From Haliclona indistincta (Eukaryota; Porifera; Demospongiae; Haplosclerida; Chalinidae): a stretch of 64,000 nt of DNA. Of the stretch, positions 1 through 10,460 are shown piece after piece. The stretch spans positions 626,085-690,084 of the forward strand of contig OZ024783.1 of NCBI GenBank assembly GCA_964017065.1. The letters run 5' to 3'. A program made the translations under genes and the position numbers. Under the pieces are notes generated by a model that did no database searches, had not been told where the DNA came from, and worked only from the letters and a program-made list of their open reading frames with translations. How positions within the stretch are numbered: the first letter of the stretch is position 1; each line of letters begins with the position of its first letter.

Positions 1-160
1 GGGAGAGAGGGTGTGTGTGAGAGAGAGAGGGAGAGAGAAATTAAGGGAGGGAAAGAGGTAAAGAGCAAGGAGAAAATAGAGAGAGGGAGAGAGAAGTGAG
101 AGTGAGAGAGGATTGAGTGAATGAAGAAGAGAGATAGAGAGAGAGGGAGGGAAGGAGGTA
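1..160. repeat. GA-rich simple repeat (cullin-5 intron)
   Basis: Purine-rich GAGAGAGG tracts lie next to the third cullin-5 exon, on its intronic side. The equivalent intron of the second cullin-5 copy (49700-49914) carries a longer GA tract, so this is an expanded polypyrimidine tract of the intron on the gene strand. It has no coding content. Confidence 0.85.
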
Positions 161-166
161 GTGTAC

Positions 167-714
167 CACATTGACTCTATTCCCATCTTGTCCCTTCTTC
201 TTTGTCTTGCTGGCTGTTCCCTCTACCTCTATCGCTTGGAATGGTTTGGGTAGATAGGAGCACTGTGTGAAGAACTTGGTCCATTCTGATATGTATGCCT
301 TCAGTAGAGCACTCTCCTCTTGATGGAGCAGTACTCGCTGTGGTGGGTGTGGTCAGAGGGTGTGGCTACTAGATCACACTCACTGTTTGCACATCCTCTG
401 TGAACTTCAGAATCTCTTCCTCGAGAGCTCTCTGTATCTTGTGAGCGGCCTTCTCGTCCCAGCTACATACTGTATGGACGTCCCTAGAGAGAGAGAAAGA
501 GTGGAGAGGGAGAGAGAGAGGAGGGAAGGAGAACGTGGAGAGGGAGATGGAGTGAGAGTGTAATCGGGTGAGTAAGGGCTTACCAGAACAGATCCTGCCA
601 TTGATCACGTGATACCTGCTCCTGTTTGAGTAGTCTGAGCACCACGGGCTGCATTCGCGGCCACATGCCCGCGAAGTTAGTGCTCCCACTGCCCTTGAGT
701 AGCGCTGAAGACAT
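167..714 (-). CDS. cul5: Cullin-5, exons 1-3 only (runs off the left edge)
   Basis: Three minus-strand exons: 714-584, 483-384 and 337-167, each with GT-AG borders and matching phases. The start is the ATG at 714-712, giving MSSALLKGSG, followed by cullin-5-like text including RPMQPVVLRLLKQEQ-type and LLKAYISEWTKFFTQC-type segments. Cullin-5 is the scaffold of SOCS-box ubiquitin ligases, and this part forms the first cullin repeat, which contacts the substrate adaptor. The rest of the gene lies outside the window. The same three exons recur almost base for base at 49989-50536, so this is one of two copies. I identified cullin-5 rather than another cullin from the order and spacing of segments across all exons of the second copy. 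Confidence 0.8.
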
Positions 715-765
715 GACACTTAGTCACTAGACCACCCCCTTGGGTGACACACCCACACCATCTAC

Positions 766-778
766 GGGCGGGAAATTT
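766..778. promoter_or_regulatory. E2F-like site upstream of cullin-5 copy 1
   Basis: GGGCGGGAAATTT sits about 55 bp upstream of the cullin-5 start codon. It matches the animal E2F consensus (TTTCCCGCC on the other strand). The same string is kept at 50597-50609 in front of the second copy. That it works as an E2F site is inference. Confidence 0.4.
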
Positions 779-819
779 AAAATAACATGACAATGTTCAG
801 TAAATGAAGCAAGTTGAGC

Positions 820-1045
820 AAGCTATGAGATACTGGTACTCATGTTCCTTACAGCCAAGACACCATCCTGACTCTTCCTGAGAGCGTAGGAATGAAGTTG
901 GAAACAATGGCTAGCTAGCTTGAAGATTTGTATAGAAGACAGAACTCAAGACTGACCAACAGCTTCTCAAGATCAAGAGCTGTCGTATTGAAGATCGAGA
1001 TTATGATGATCCGAAGAAGCCAAGCAAGTGCTAACCTCACCAGTG
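820..1045 (-). pseudogene. Degraded fragment of an Ankyrin-Roc-COR-Death gene
   Basis: Short blocks match the COR region of the paralogs further right (for example the antisense strings GAACTCAAGACTGACCAA and AAGAGCTGTCGTA) with deletions between them. A better preserved version of the same fragment lies at 50650-50905, in the same place relative to cullin-5. It has no reading frame and is a relic that predates duplication of this segment. Confidence 0.6.
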
Positions 1046-1752
1046 GGTGTGGTGCACATCGTCATGGAGTTCTACTTCCTGTCGCTCTACCTTTCTTGTT
1101 TAAGGCACTGCTTTGTCTCTCTCAAGCCTGCTCCTCATATAATGAGGTCAACGCTTCTTTCTTTCTCCTAGATTTCTTTCTACATTCAAAACAGGATGCA
1201 TCTTACGACCTACTTCTTTCTCAAACAAAATTACAATCTCGATAGAAGGGCCCACTTAAAAATTTGTACTTTTTACAAAATTGTTCATTGCCTTGTGGAC
1301 TTCCCTGATGTTCCCATACGTTTCAATCCTAGCCCATAATTGTACAATTAGATCCCTCCATTCCCTGAGTATCACCAGCTATCCGTCTAAAACTAATCAA
1401 TTCTCCGCTTCTTTCCCTCTACAACTGAAGTTTAAGTTATGATGTTGTATCTTTATCAACTGCACCAAACCTAAATGTACCTAATTTCCTTTTCGTACTT
1501 TAAGTTACTGTACTTATTATCAAGAGTTGTTATTTTAGTGTAATTTTTGTTATTAGTGGTGCATACCTTGTGTTAGCTATTGTATCATGTATGTATCCTC
1601 GCAGCTCTTAGCACAAAAAATAAAAAAAACATGATTCCGATCCACTTACTGGTTTTTAGTTTGCAATGGTATCTGTTCTTTTCTGGAGATCTGTGAATGT
1701 GCGTTTAGCGCGTCATAGCCGGTCATCATAACGCATTCATCATTCCTTTACC
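1046..1752. other. Gene-free stretch replacing the receptor gene of the duplicate segment
   Basis: The first bases (GTGGTGCACATCGTCATGGAG near 1050) resemble the start of the seven-helix receptor at 50960-50990, but the homology ends there and no receptor code follows. The remainder is AT-rich, ends in an A-rich tract near 1615-1630, and shows no convincing exon. It may be an unrecognised transposon 3' end. Confidence 0.4.
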
Positions 1753-2380
1753 TAGCCTCGTCCCCACGCCCAATTTTCGCTAACTTTACGAAACGAATGA
1801 CGGAACGAAATGCGAAAATAGGGCCTGGTATCCATTGCAGGGGTATTGGTGCGCATGCGTTAGTCGTTATACAGAATCTGTATAATCGGCAGGATATTCT
1901 GAATCCGTAGCCTTGTATTCTTCTAGGATACTGCGTCATTCCGTGTATTTGTCTGTATTCTCGCTCTACTGTAATGGAAGTTCTCACTGTGTGCACGTTT
2001 CTCTGCTTAGCGTAAAGATTGCAAACACGTGTGGACTAGATCAGGAAGTCTAAGCCGATCTACTGGCGCCCTCACAAACCCCACGTGAAACTGTAGCGTA
2101 CCAAGACTTTCACGAGTCCATTTTTCCAACTGAACGATGGTTTTACTGGCTGCCCTGGTTGTCTTCAGACTCCCTCGCGACGGATCAAATCTTCTAGAGT
2201 GCGTGTTTGCTTAGCTATAATTATTTCGTTTCTTGTTTTTAAACTCGCTCAGACTCTTTAATTTTATTCATGCATGCGTATCATTAATTACCCCTGCAAT
2301 AGAGACCAGGCCTTTATTTTTCGCCGTTTCGTTCATTTGCGTTTTTCGTTGCGAAAAATTTTGGCCTGGGGACGAGGCTA
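1753..2380. mobile_element. Foldback DNA element with 9-bp target duplication
   Basis: The ends are inverted repeats of roughly 105 bp, beginning TAGCCTCGTCCCCA at the left and ending GGGGACGAGGCTA at the right. TCCTTTACC flanks it directly on both sides (1744-1752 and 2381-2389), a perfect 9-bp target-site duplication. The interior has no transposase. A 9-bp duplication with long inverted repeats fits a Mutator-like non-autonomous element; the superfamily call is inference. Confidence 0.85.
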
Positions 2381-2537
2381 TCCTTTACCATAATTATAAG
2401 GTCGAGAGGACTTTGAACTGTGGACTGTGGAGTGGTCTTATCTAGAGTTCAGTATCCGGTACAAAGCGATGATAACGAGCTAGCTCCTAGCCAGTAGGCC
2501 CAGTATAGCCGGCGTGTAGCATATTCGTAGTTGACGC

Positions 2538-2544
2538 TATAAAG
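2538..2544 (+). promoter_or_regulatory. Possible TATA box of the aminotransferase gene
   Basis: TATAAAG lies 36 bases before the ATG at 2580, which would leave a very short 5' leader. In the pseudogene copy the same place reads TAGTAAAG, and homology between the copies starts just here. The function is inferred from sequence only. Confidence 0.35.
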
Positions 2545-2579
2545 CCGCAGCCTAAGTTCAAGTTACAACTAAAGCTATC

Positions 2580-3959
2580 ATGGAGGCTAACAGTTTTTGT
2601 GATGTTTCAGTACCAGTCTTTCCTCCTGGTCCCAACTCTCAAGCTCTGCTAAAGCGACTAGACAATGCGATTGGTCGCACTAATTACGTTGGTTTGTATG
2701 GCATTGGCCTCAAGAAAGGTTCTGGTCCATACATGATGGATCTAGATGACAACATCTATCTTGACTGTCTGGCTGGAGCATCTGTCAATGTGCTTGGGTA
2801 TGGCAACAAGGAGATTCCCATGAAGCTCTATGAGCTTGCAACATCCATGCAAAACACTGGATTTATATACTCACCCAACATTCAAGCAGTTGAATTAGCT
2901 GAGAACTTGATCAGAATCACCGATCCTGTACCTCATCCCAAGAGAGTCTTGATAGGCATGAGTGGATCTGACTCTATCGGTGGAGCACTACAAGCTGTGC
3001 GTAAATACACCAAAAAGATGGGAATAATCCACTTCAAGAATGCTTACCATGGCTCTACTGGCTTGTCACAGTCTGCTTCAGGTTTTGGCTCCTTGAATGA
3101 AGGAATCCACCCGCCATCACCAGAATTCGTATCAGTAGACTTCCCCAAAACACCAGAACAAGCAGAACTGACACTCGCTATGATCAAGGAACACCTTGAA
3201 TCTGGCAGATATGGTGGAGTGGTTGCTGAGATTTATCAAGGAGATGCTGGGGTGTTTTTACCAGCTGCCGGCTTTTTCAAACAACTGCAGCTGCTGTTAA
3301 AACAATACAATGGATTGCTTGTTGCAGATGAAATACAGAGTGGTATGGGTCGCACTGGCAAGTGGTGGGCCTGCGAGCATGAAGGTGTCACTCCTGATAT
3401 ATCAGTGTCTGGTAAAGGCCTCGCAGGAGGGTTTGCACCAGTATCAGCTGCAATTGGACGTGAGGATGTCTTAGATGCTTTAAATCCAGGACAGCAAGTG
3501 TTCTCTTTCACTGGTCACTCAGGCGGTGCTCTTGCAGCCACATCTGTGATCCATCATATTGAATCACATGACCTGATTGCCCGGGCTGAAATAATCGGCA
3601 GAGAATTGATTACTGAGCTCGATGCACTGCAAAGAGAGTTTTCAGATGTCATTGTAGAGGTGCGAGGCAAAGGGTTGATGATTGGTGTGGAAATTAACAC
3701 AACAACAAATTTTTACGGGAAAATTTCTGGAGTAGTCTTTGCAACTCGGTGTGTGGAGAAAGGAGTCTATGTTGGGTACTTTGGCGTCAGTCAAGAAGTC
3801 GTCCGCATTGAGCCACCTCTCACGATAAATGAGAAGGAAGCTGAGACCATTGTTGACACTATTAGATGTGTTGCTGAGGAGATGAAAAATCAGGAAATTC
3901 CACAAAAGACCATTGACAATGTTCTTGAATACTCCATTGGTTTAAACAACCAGCCCTGA
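2580..3959 (+). CDS. Class III PLP-dependent aminotransferase, intronless
   Basis: A 459-residue single-exon protein of the omega/class III aminotransferase family (GABA, ornithine and diaminobutyrate transaminases). Visible family features are the phosphate-binding segment GMSGSDSIGGA (about 126-136), YHGST at 156-160, VADEIQSGMGRTGKWW with the pyridine-contacting Asp250, and SGKGLAGGFAP with the predicted Schiff-base Lys279. Length is normal for the family. No targeting peptide is obvious, so the enzyme is probably cytosolic. The amino donor cannot be read from the sequence; 4-aminobutyrate or a related omega-amino acid is the usual guess. It converges on Death-type gene A downstream. The lack of introns is unusual next to its intron-bearing neighbours and raises retroposition or acquisition from bacteria. 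A nearly identical but broken copy lies at 53424-54809. Confidence 0.9.
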   Translation: MEANSFCDVSVPVFPPGPNSQALLKRLDNAIGRTNYVGLYGIGLKKGSGPYMMDLDDNIYLDCLAGASVNVLGYGNKEIPMKLYELATSMQNTGFIYSPNIQAVELAENLIRITDPVPHPKRVLIGMSGSDSIGGALQAVRKYTKKMGIIHFKNAYHGSTGLSQSASGFGSLNEGIHPPSPEFVSVDFPKTPEQAELTLAMIKEHLESGRYGGVVAEIYQGDAGVFLPAAGFFKQLQLLLKQYNGLLVADEIQSGMGRTGKWWACEHEGVTPDISVSGKGLAGGFAPVSAAIGREDVLDALNPGQQVFSFTGHSGGALAATSVIHHIESHDLIARAEIIGRELITELDALQREFSDVIVEVRGKGLMIGVEINTTTNFYGKISGVVFATRCVEKGVYVGYFGVSQEVVRIEPPLTINEKEAETIVDTIRCVAEEMKNQEIPQKTIDNVLEYSIGLNNQP

Positions 3960-4338
3960 TGATACTATCTATAGTAGATGTACAACTGTATCCTTTATAG
4001 AACATAGGTTTGAACTTTTTCACATGTACATTAATTCTTAACAGACGCATGCAGAAATGTAAAAGCACTGCATATGGATATGTAGAAATCAAGTATATTT
4101 GATTTGTTGTAAATATATCATTGCTTCCATGAAATGCACAGTTCATGTTTGTAAGTTGCAACATACATTTGTTTACAAAGCTTATTAGCCAAAATTAGGT
4201 GAGAATTCTTAACCCTACAATTCAGTAAAATATGTTCTCTTCAATACTCCTCTGTAATCAGTTCTCTCACACCTCAGTAGTTAGCAATGGTTATCACCTA
4301 GTACAGGATAGAACAGTGAGCATCCACAGCTGCCAACA

Positions 4339-4407
<69 letters not shown>

Positions 4408-4408
4408 A

Positions 4409-4440
<32 letters not shown>

Positions 4441-5263
4441 AAGGAGACTGAGAGGAGGCGGAAGAAAAGAGAAGGCCCAGGCGATGGATGAAAGAGGTTT
4501 TCATGTGAGAGAGGGAGAAGGTATAAAGAGTAAGGAAGAAGAGAGTGTATCATACACTAATATTAATCTTGTTGAGCTGCATTCTACAATAATGCCCTCT
4601 ACAAACACACTCTTACTATTCAAGAGCACATGTGCAGAAAATCAAATAAGTTCAAAACCAAGTGAATATTCATCAGTATCTTGATATGTGATACATTGAA
4701 TAATGAAGTGACTGGTTGGTTGTGGTATGTATGATACATGTAACTAAGAGGATAGTCCCATTTCATTTAGAAGAGAGATGATGAGAGAAGATAGAGAGCT
4801 CAGTGACTTGATCAGCTAGTGGTTGAGTTGATGCTATCAGAGATTGATAAAGCTAGTGAGAGGAACTCTCTGGAACTCTCTTCCTTCCTCTATTGTTCTT
4901 GCTCCATCATTAAACTCCTTTAAGCTCTTATTATCTTCTTATAACTTATAACCTTTTATTAGCTAGGGTACACGCGCACTTAATATTAGCTTCCTGCTAT
5001 TGTGTGTCCTTGATTATATCAAAACTATTATAAAAAAAACAAAAAACAATGTGTCAGACATCAGATTAATCTGTTAGTGCAGTTAGAGCACTGTAACAGC
5101 TTTTGGCTGACTTGAAGAGCAGTGGAAAGAAAAAGAAAGAGCAAGAGACAACAGTCAGATGTCCTCATCAGAACTGAGATTCTCTGCACTTTAAGCTATG
5201 AAGAGTTAACAAGTAAATTATTATTGAACTGCAATATGATGTATTTTCACTCACTGTACAGGT
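3960..5263. other. Intergenic region between convergent genes, with long GA tract
   Basis: This is 3' sequence shared with 54810-55902 and, from about 4540 on, with 62240-62802. It holds the 3' flank of the aminotransferase, a GA microsatellite (4341-4436) and the 3' flank of Death-type gene A. I see no exon. Confidence 0.6.
4341..4436. repeat. (GA)n microsatellite
   Basis: A nearly pure GA dinucleotide tract with a few GGGA interruptions. The duplicate segment has a mixed GT/GA tract at the same place (55196-55262), so the tract has changed length and composition since duplication. Confidence 0.95.
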
Positions 5264-8200
5264 CTAATCTCCTATAATATTGCAGCCAATGTTCAGCAGT
5301 GCTGTTCTGAGAGTGTATTTAGTACACTCTCCTCCCTGACCATTCAACCATACAGCCAGCATCTCTATCATGCACTCTTTAGCCTCTCTGCGATCCTTCT
5401 CTATTTCTCTTAGTGTAAAGTAGCTCAGTCTGAGCTGTATTCCTAGTTCACGCCATTGACACACAGTGTCTTTGAGAACTGACATAAGTACAGCAAGATG
5501 AGTATTGATATCTGCAGAAATTTGAGATAAAAGGAATTCCATCATTCACTGACCCACCTAGTGTACCATCATCAGGGATTTTGGACAGGTCTACATTGGG
5601 TACTGGTGGATCAGAGTGAGTACTGGGAGGAGTCTGACTAACAACTGAATCAGTTGACACTGCAATAAAGAGGTAGGATTGACGGAAACAGCATTGGAAG
5701 TATACACGAAAACTATATCACAACAATGTTGTTATACCTTTACTAACAAACGCAGACTCTCTGATGACAGTATCTGAGTCTAGTTGAGCCACTTCCTGTA
5801 TCAATAGATCATACAATCAGTGACACATCACTATATCATGTGTAGAGTGATCTACTCACCAGAGGATTTCTACCTGTGAATATACTCATACTGTCCAGAT
5901 GTTCTCTCAAGCTCAAGTGGCTCTGTGACTCCAGCTGAGGCTGCTGACAGCACTCCCTCACCTCATTGAGGAGGGCAGAGGAGACTGGCTGGTCACTCTT
6001 GCTGATGTCAATCAGCTCACATACTGAGAAGGGACTTAAGAGATGATATGGCTCAAAGAGAAGAGCAGTTTCAGTTGAGAGCCGATTGCTCCCATCTTTA
6101 CAGCTGAGGATGACTGGTTTATGAAGAAGAACAGACTTTGCTACATCCTTGATAGCAAACAGGTCTGACACAGGAAGATGTTCTAGTGGCCATTGTTGGA
6201 GTAGAGAGGGAGAGATGAGACACTCAAATGTGTCAAGATTAGGAGCCAGTTCCTTCTGTAGCTCTAGAACCAGTCTGATCACAGCACTGCGATGCTTGCT
6301 GTACTCCACTGGTCTGGTGATGTCCTTGTTGTGGTACATGGTCACTACCACCCAACGATTTTGCTGGATAACCTCCACTACTGTCCTGATACCATCCTCA
6401 TTGTTCCATGATATTCCATTTATCCACACAGTACACTTTCTCTCTAGTCCATGGAGAGAATCAGTTGTTGACAAGTTTTCACAAAGTGAGGGAAATTCGC
6501 ATGACAAGCGATAGATTAGAGTATAAAGAAATCGAGCTGTGAAATACTGGTACTTGTGATCCTTACAGCCTAGACACCATCCTGATACCAGCTGTTGAGT
6601 TAATAAATTTTTAATCACTTTAGTGAGAGATTGTGGTCGTACAGTATTTGACAGTGCAGGAAAGAAAAGAAGTTGATCTGCTTCAACTTCATAGGAAGAA
6701 GTAGCTTGAAGATTAGTTTCAATGACAAGCAAGTTGACAGGAAGACAGAACTCAAGACTGACCAATAGTTCCACCAGCATCTCAGGATCATACATGGGGA
6801 AGAGCTGTCGTAATGAAGAGACACGAATCACACCAGTATTGCTGGCTATGTGACGGTGCTCCTTGAAATGCTCTGGAGCAAACAGCACTCCATTAACATC
6901 TTTTAGAATGATCTCAGTCTTTACTAATATCCAGCTCTTCTCTAAACATTGCTTGTTCCTGAAATACATAACAGCACCTTTACTGCTCAATGACTCCAAT
7001 AGCTCATCAAGGAGTGGTACCTCTAAAGGAATGGGTGAGCCCTTAGTAGAAAGAGAAGATATGGCATGTTGTAGCTGGCAGGCAATCTTAGTTTGTAGAA
7101 ATGCATATAGTAAGTGGCAGTACATACTAATAGATGGAGCTCGAGCCAATATGGAGTGATGACATAATGATACAAGAGTAAACAAATATTTGGAAGATTC
7201 CCTTCTGCCATCAAAAAAGCGGCAATCTATACAAACAAATCCAACATATTCTAAGTTCTTATCTCTCTTTTTTACAAGTTTAGTCACAAATGATTCCTTA
7301 TCCTCTTGTTGAGCCTTACTAATCCTGTCGGCATGGCTACCAACCATTATCAGGAATGATTTCTCATCACTCTTACAAGTACAATCTTCGATAAAGTTGA
7401 GCCAGTAGTAAACAGCATGTTTTATCTCTTCCTTACTTTTGCCAAGATCAACCAAGTTAATAAAAATGGCGATTGACTTTTGTATGATTACTTCCATAAT
7501 TGCTGACTGGCTAAAGTAATACTCAGTGTGTCCGGCTAAATCAAATAAAATCATGTTTTCCACTTTCTTGTTCTCAATTCTATGAGAAATTATTCCGGCA
7601 GTAAGCTGCTCTACACTAACGGGCCTTTTCCAAATCCTTTGAAAAATTCCTTTCTCAGCATCTACATCAATGATACCTTGAGCAAGAGAGCTCTTACCAG
7701 CTCCACTGTTTCCAGTTAGAACAGCTTTTGTTAATAAATGAATTGGATGAGTTTTATGAGAATCAAGAAGTGGTTGAAATAGTTTCAACAGCTCAAAACT
7801 ATTATCACTCTGTTCAGCCAAATTAACCGGAGTACGACCAAACTTGTCCACACACATTGGATCAACTCTTCCATCCTGTAATAACCACTGCACAATAGAA
7901 GTATGACCAAAGTAACTAGCATAGTGCAATGGAGTCATTCCATTGTGATCAAGAACTGTCGGATTACAATCTTGATCAGTGATAAGATACTTGATTAAGT
8001 CCATATCGCCTTCGTCACAAGCACAGTGAGGTGGTGTTCGACCTTTGTACCCTGATAATTTCGGATTACACTTTATTTCAGTAATGAGATACTTGACAAC
8101 ATTTAGCTGACCACCAAGACAAGCAATGTGCATTGGCATGTCGCCATCATTGTCTGTTACTGCTGGATCACAATCTTGTTCAGTGATTAGATACTCGATT

Positions 8201-9444
8201 ATGTCCATATTACCCTTATTACAGGCATAATGCAATGGTGTTCGACCTTTGCACCCTGAAGATTTCGGATTACACTTCATTTCAGTAATGAGATACTTTA
8301 CAACATTCAAGTGACCACCAAGACAAGCAAAGTTTATTGCCATATCACCATCATTGTCTGGTACTGCTGGATCACAATCTTGTTCTGTGATAAGATACTT
8401 GATTATGTCCATATGACCATTGTTACAAGCATGGTGAAGTGGTGTTCGACCTTTGTACCCTGAAGATTTCGGACTACAATTCATTTCAGTAATGAGATAC
8501 TTTACAACATTCAAGTGACCACCAAGACAAGCAATGTGTATTGGCATGTCACCATCATTGTCTGTTTCTGCTGGATCACAATCTTGTTCTGTGATTAGAT
8601 ACTTGATTATGTCCATATCGCCTTTGTCACAAGCATAGTGAAGTGGTGTTTGACCTTCGCACCCTGACGATTTCGGATTACATTTCATTTCAGTAATGAG
8701 ATACTTTACAACATTCAAGTGACCACCAAGACAAGCAACGTGTATTGGCATGTCACCATCATTGTCTAGTAATGCTGGATCACAATCTTGTTCTGTGATT
8801 AGGTACTTTAATATATCCATATGACCATTGGCACAAGCCTGGTGAAGTGGTGTTTGACCTTCACACCCTGAAGATTTCGGATTACACTTCATTTCAGTAA
8901 TGAGATACTTTACAACATTCAATTGACCACCATGTGCAAGACAAGCAATGTGTATTGGCATATCACCATTGTTGTCTGGTACTGCTGGATCACAATCTTG
9001 TTCTGTGATTAGATACTTGATTATGTCCATATCGCCTTTGCCCGAAGCAAAATGCAGAGGTGTTCTTCCCCATTCTCCTCTACTGTTTGGATCACAGTGT
9101 TGTTCAGTGATGAGGTACTTGACTACTGGTAAGCTACCTCCCAAAGCAGCATAGTGTAATGGAGCATATTCTCTGTTATCGAGACATTCACAGTCACTTT
9201 CATACATGTTCACAAGATTGGTTACAGCATCCATCCAGCCGTGTAGAGCAGCCAAGTGGAGTAAAGAGACATTCTCACATAGTTTAGTGGAAGCATCAAT
9301 AAGAGGAAAAGTGTAAGATGTTCGCACAGCAGCAGGTTGGTGTAGGCTTGGAAGAAGCTGTGTTGCCTTATCATGGTCTGCTAGTATGAAGGATCTAATA
9401 CACTCTGACTCAGTGTCTTCCAGTGTAGCAGTACCAGCTGCCAT
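5264..9444 (-). CDS. Ankyrin-Roc-COR-Death protein, paralog A
   Basis: Four exons give a predicted 1330-residue protein: 9444-5860, 5795-5738, 5659-5558 and 5511-5264, all GT-AG with matching phases. I chose the ATG opening MAAGTATLEDTE because a splice acceptor (TACTGTAG) lies just upstream, implying a 5' untranslated exon. Order: 14 full ankyrin repeats plus a partial one (about 55-560), a Roc-type GTPase with P-loop GNSGAGKSS (Lys584), switch II DLAGHTEYY and G4-like GSHAD, a COR-like region (KGAVMYFRNKQ, ILKDVNGVLFAPEHF), a Pro/Ser/Thr linker exon and a C-terminal Death domain (last 80 residues). The layout resembles DAPK1 without its kinase. It is probably a cytosolic GTP-regulated sensor or adaptor signalling through Death-domain contacts; that role is inferred. 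It has the longest ankyrin array of the cluster. Confidence 0.85.
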
Positions 9445-9611
9445 AGTATCAGATGATGAGTGATACCTACAGTACACATGTTACATAGACAATGAGTGCT
9501 GTTGTAGAATATCAGTATTACGATGACAACAACATGCACTGGAAGTTATAACTTTATCTAGTTTATCTGAACACAGATGATGCACTACAAAACGAGTATC
9601 TATAATTATTA

Positions 9612-9676
9612 GCTATAGTACTGAGCAGTCACTATGAGTAGCTAGTACTGAGCAGTCACTATGAGTAGCTAATTCA
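9612..9676. repeat. 27-bp minisatellite, about 2.4 units
   Basis: Two to three copies of the 27-bp unit (starting GAGTAGCTAGTACTGAG) lie 168 bp upstream of the gene A start. This is the shortest version of the arrays found in front of B, C and E. Confidence 0.9.
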
Positions 9677-10460
9677 GCCAAGAACTGGTAGGTTATATTA
9701 GCTTAAAATTCAATCTCATTACCTTTTGTATTAGCTTGACTATTGGTCGATTCTGGTAGTCCTGCAGCTATCTAACTAACCAGGGCCGTGCAGCAAGCTT
9801 GTTATTGATACTATCAATAACAGCAATAGTTCCCATCCTCTATAAGGACATTGTTATGATAAGGACAGCAATAGATCTAGTGATCTAGTATGATCACTTC
9901 CTGTATGCAACCAGAACCTAACATGTTCAGATAAAGTGTAATGGTGGACTCTGATCCCTAAATGGTACAAGATAAACTCAAACTCGTCAATACAGTAGGT
10001 ACTGAATATGTTTCAGTAAATTATATATCAACATCAGATATCAGGACCATATCATGCGTAAAGTGAGCCTTGTTACAGCAGTGACTCCTTATATGGAATA
10101 CCAATTGACATACAATACACAATGCAGATAATCCATCAGTATCTTATTGACGTATGAAAATATTGTAAGGTGGTGAGGAATATTGAATCATTCCGAAACA
10201 AAATATTTTTGTCCAAAGAAGTTCAGAGGAGAGCATAGTGACATTAGGATAACTAGTGAGGTGACTGAGTGTACATGGGGTTAAATATACTGATAATTAT
10301 TGAGTTAGTAATAATGTGTAGTGCTCACTAAACCACGCCTCCTACTGACACACCCACATTATCCAATGAACTAAAGAAACAGGATAAACCACAATTGAGA
10401 GAAGTTTAAAATAAGTTTGAAAAATAATAACATTTTTAATGCCCCTAAACCCTTTCGTAT
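9677..10460. other. Conserved spacer of the Death-type gene module
   Basis: The same spacer recurs at 19956-20820, partly at 26357-27149 and 29608-30140, and at 61717-61890. It includes the strings GACTATTGGTCGATTCTGG and GGGCCGTGCAGCAAGC. I found no open frame conserved between copies. It marks the boundary of the tandemly duplicated module. Confidence 0.7.

Noticed and set aside
1748..1996. Minus-strand frame of 82 residues
   Set aside because: It lies within the inverted arm of a foldback element and has no domain or conserved partner.
6149..6514. Plus-strand frames inside the Death-type genes (also at 22055, 31387, 56755, 63710)
   Set aside because: They are antisense shadows that recur because the minus-strand code is conserved between paralogs.
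5264..9444. Naming these genes DAPK
   Set aside because: The Ank-Roc-COR-Death order fits DAPK, but no kinase domain is present in front of the ankyrin repeats in any copy.
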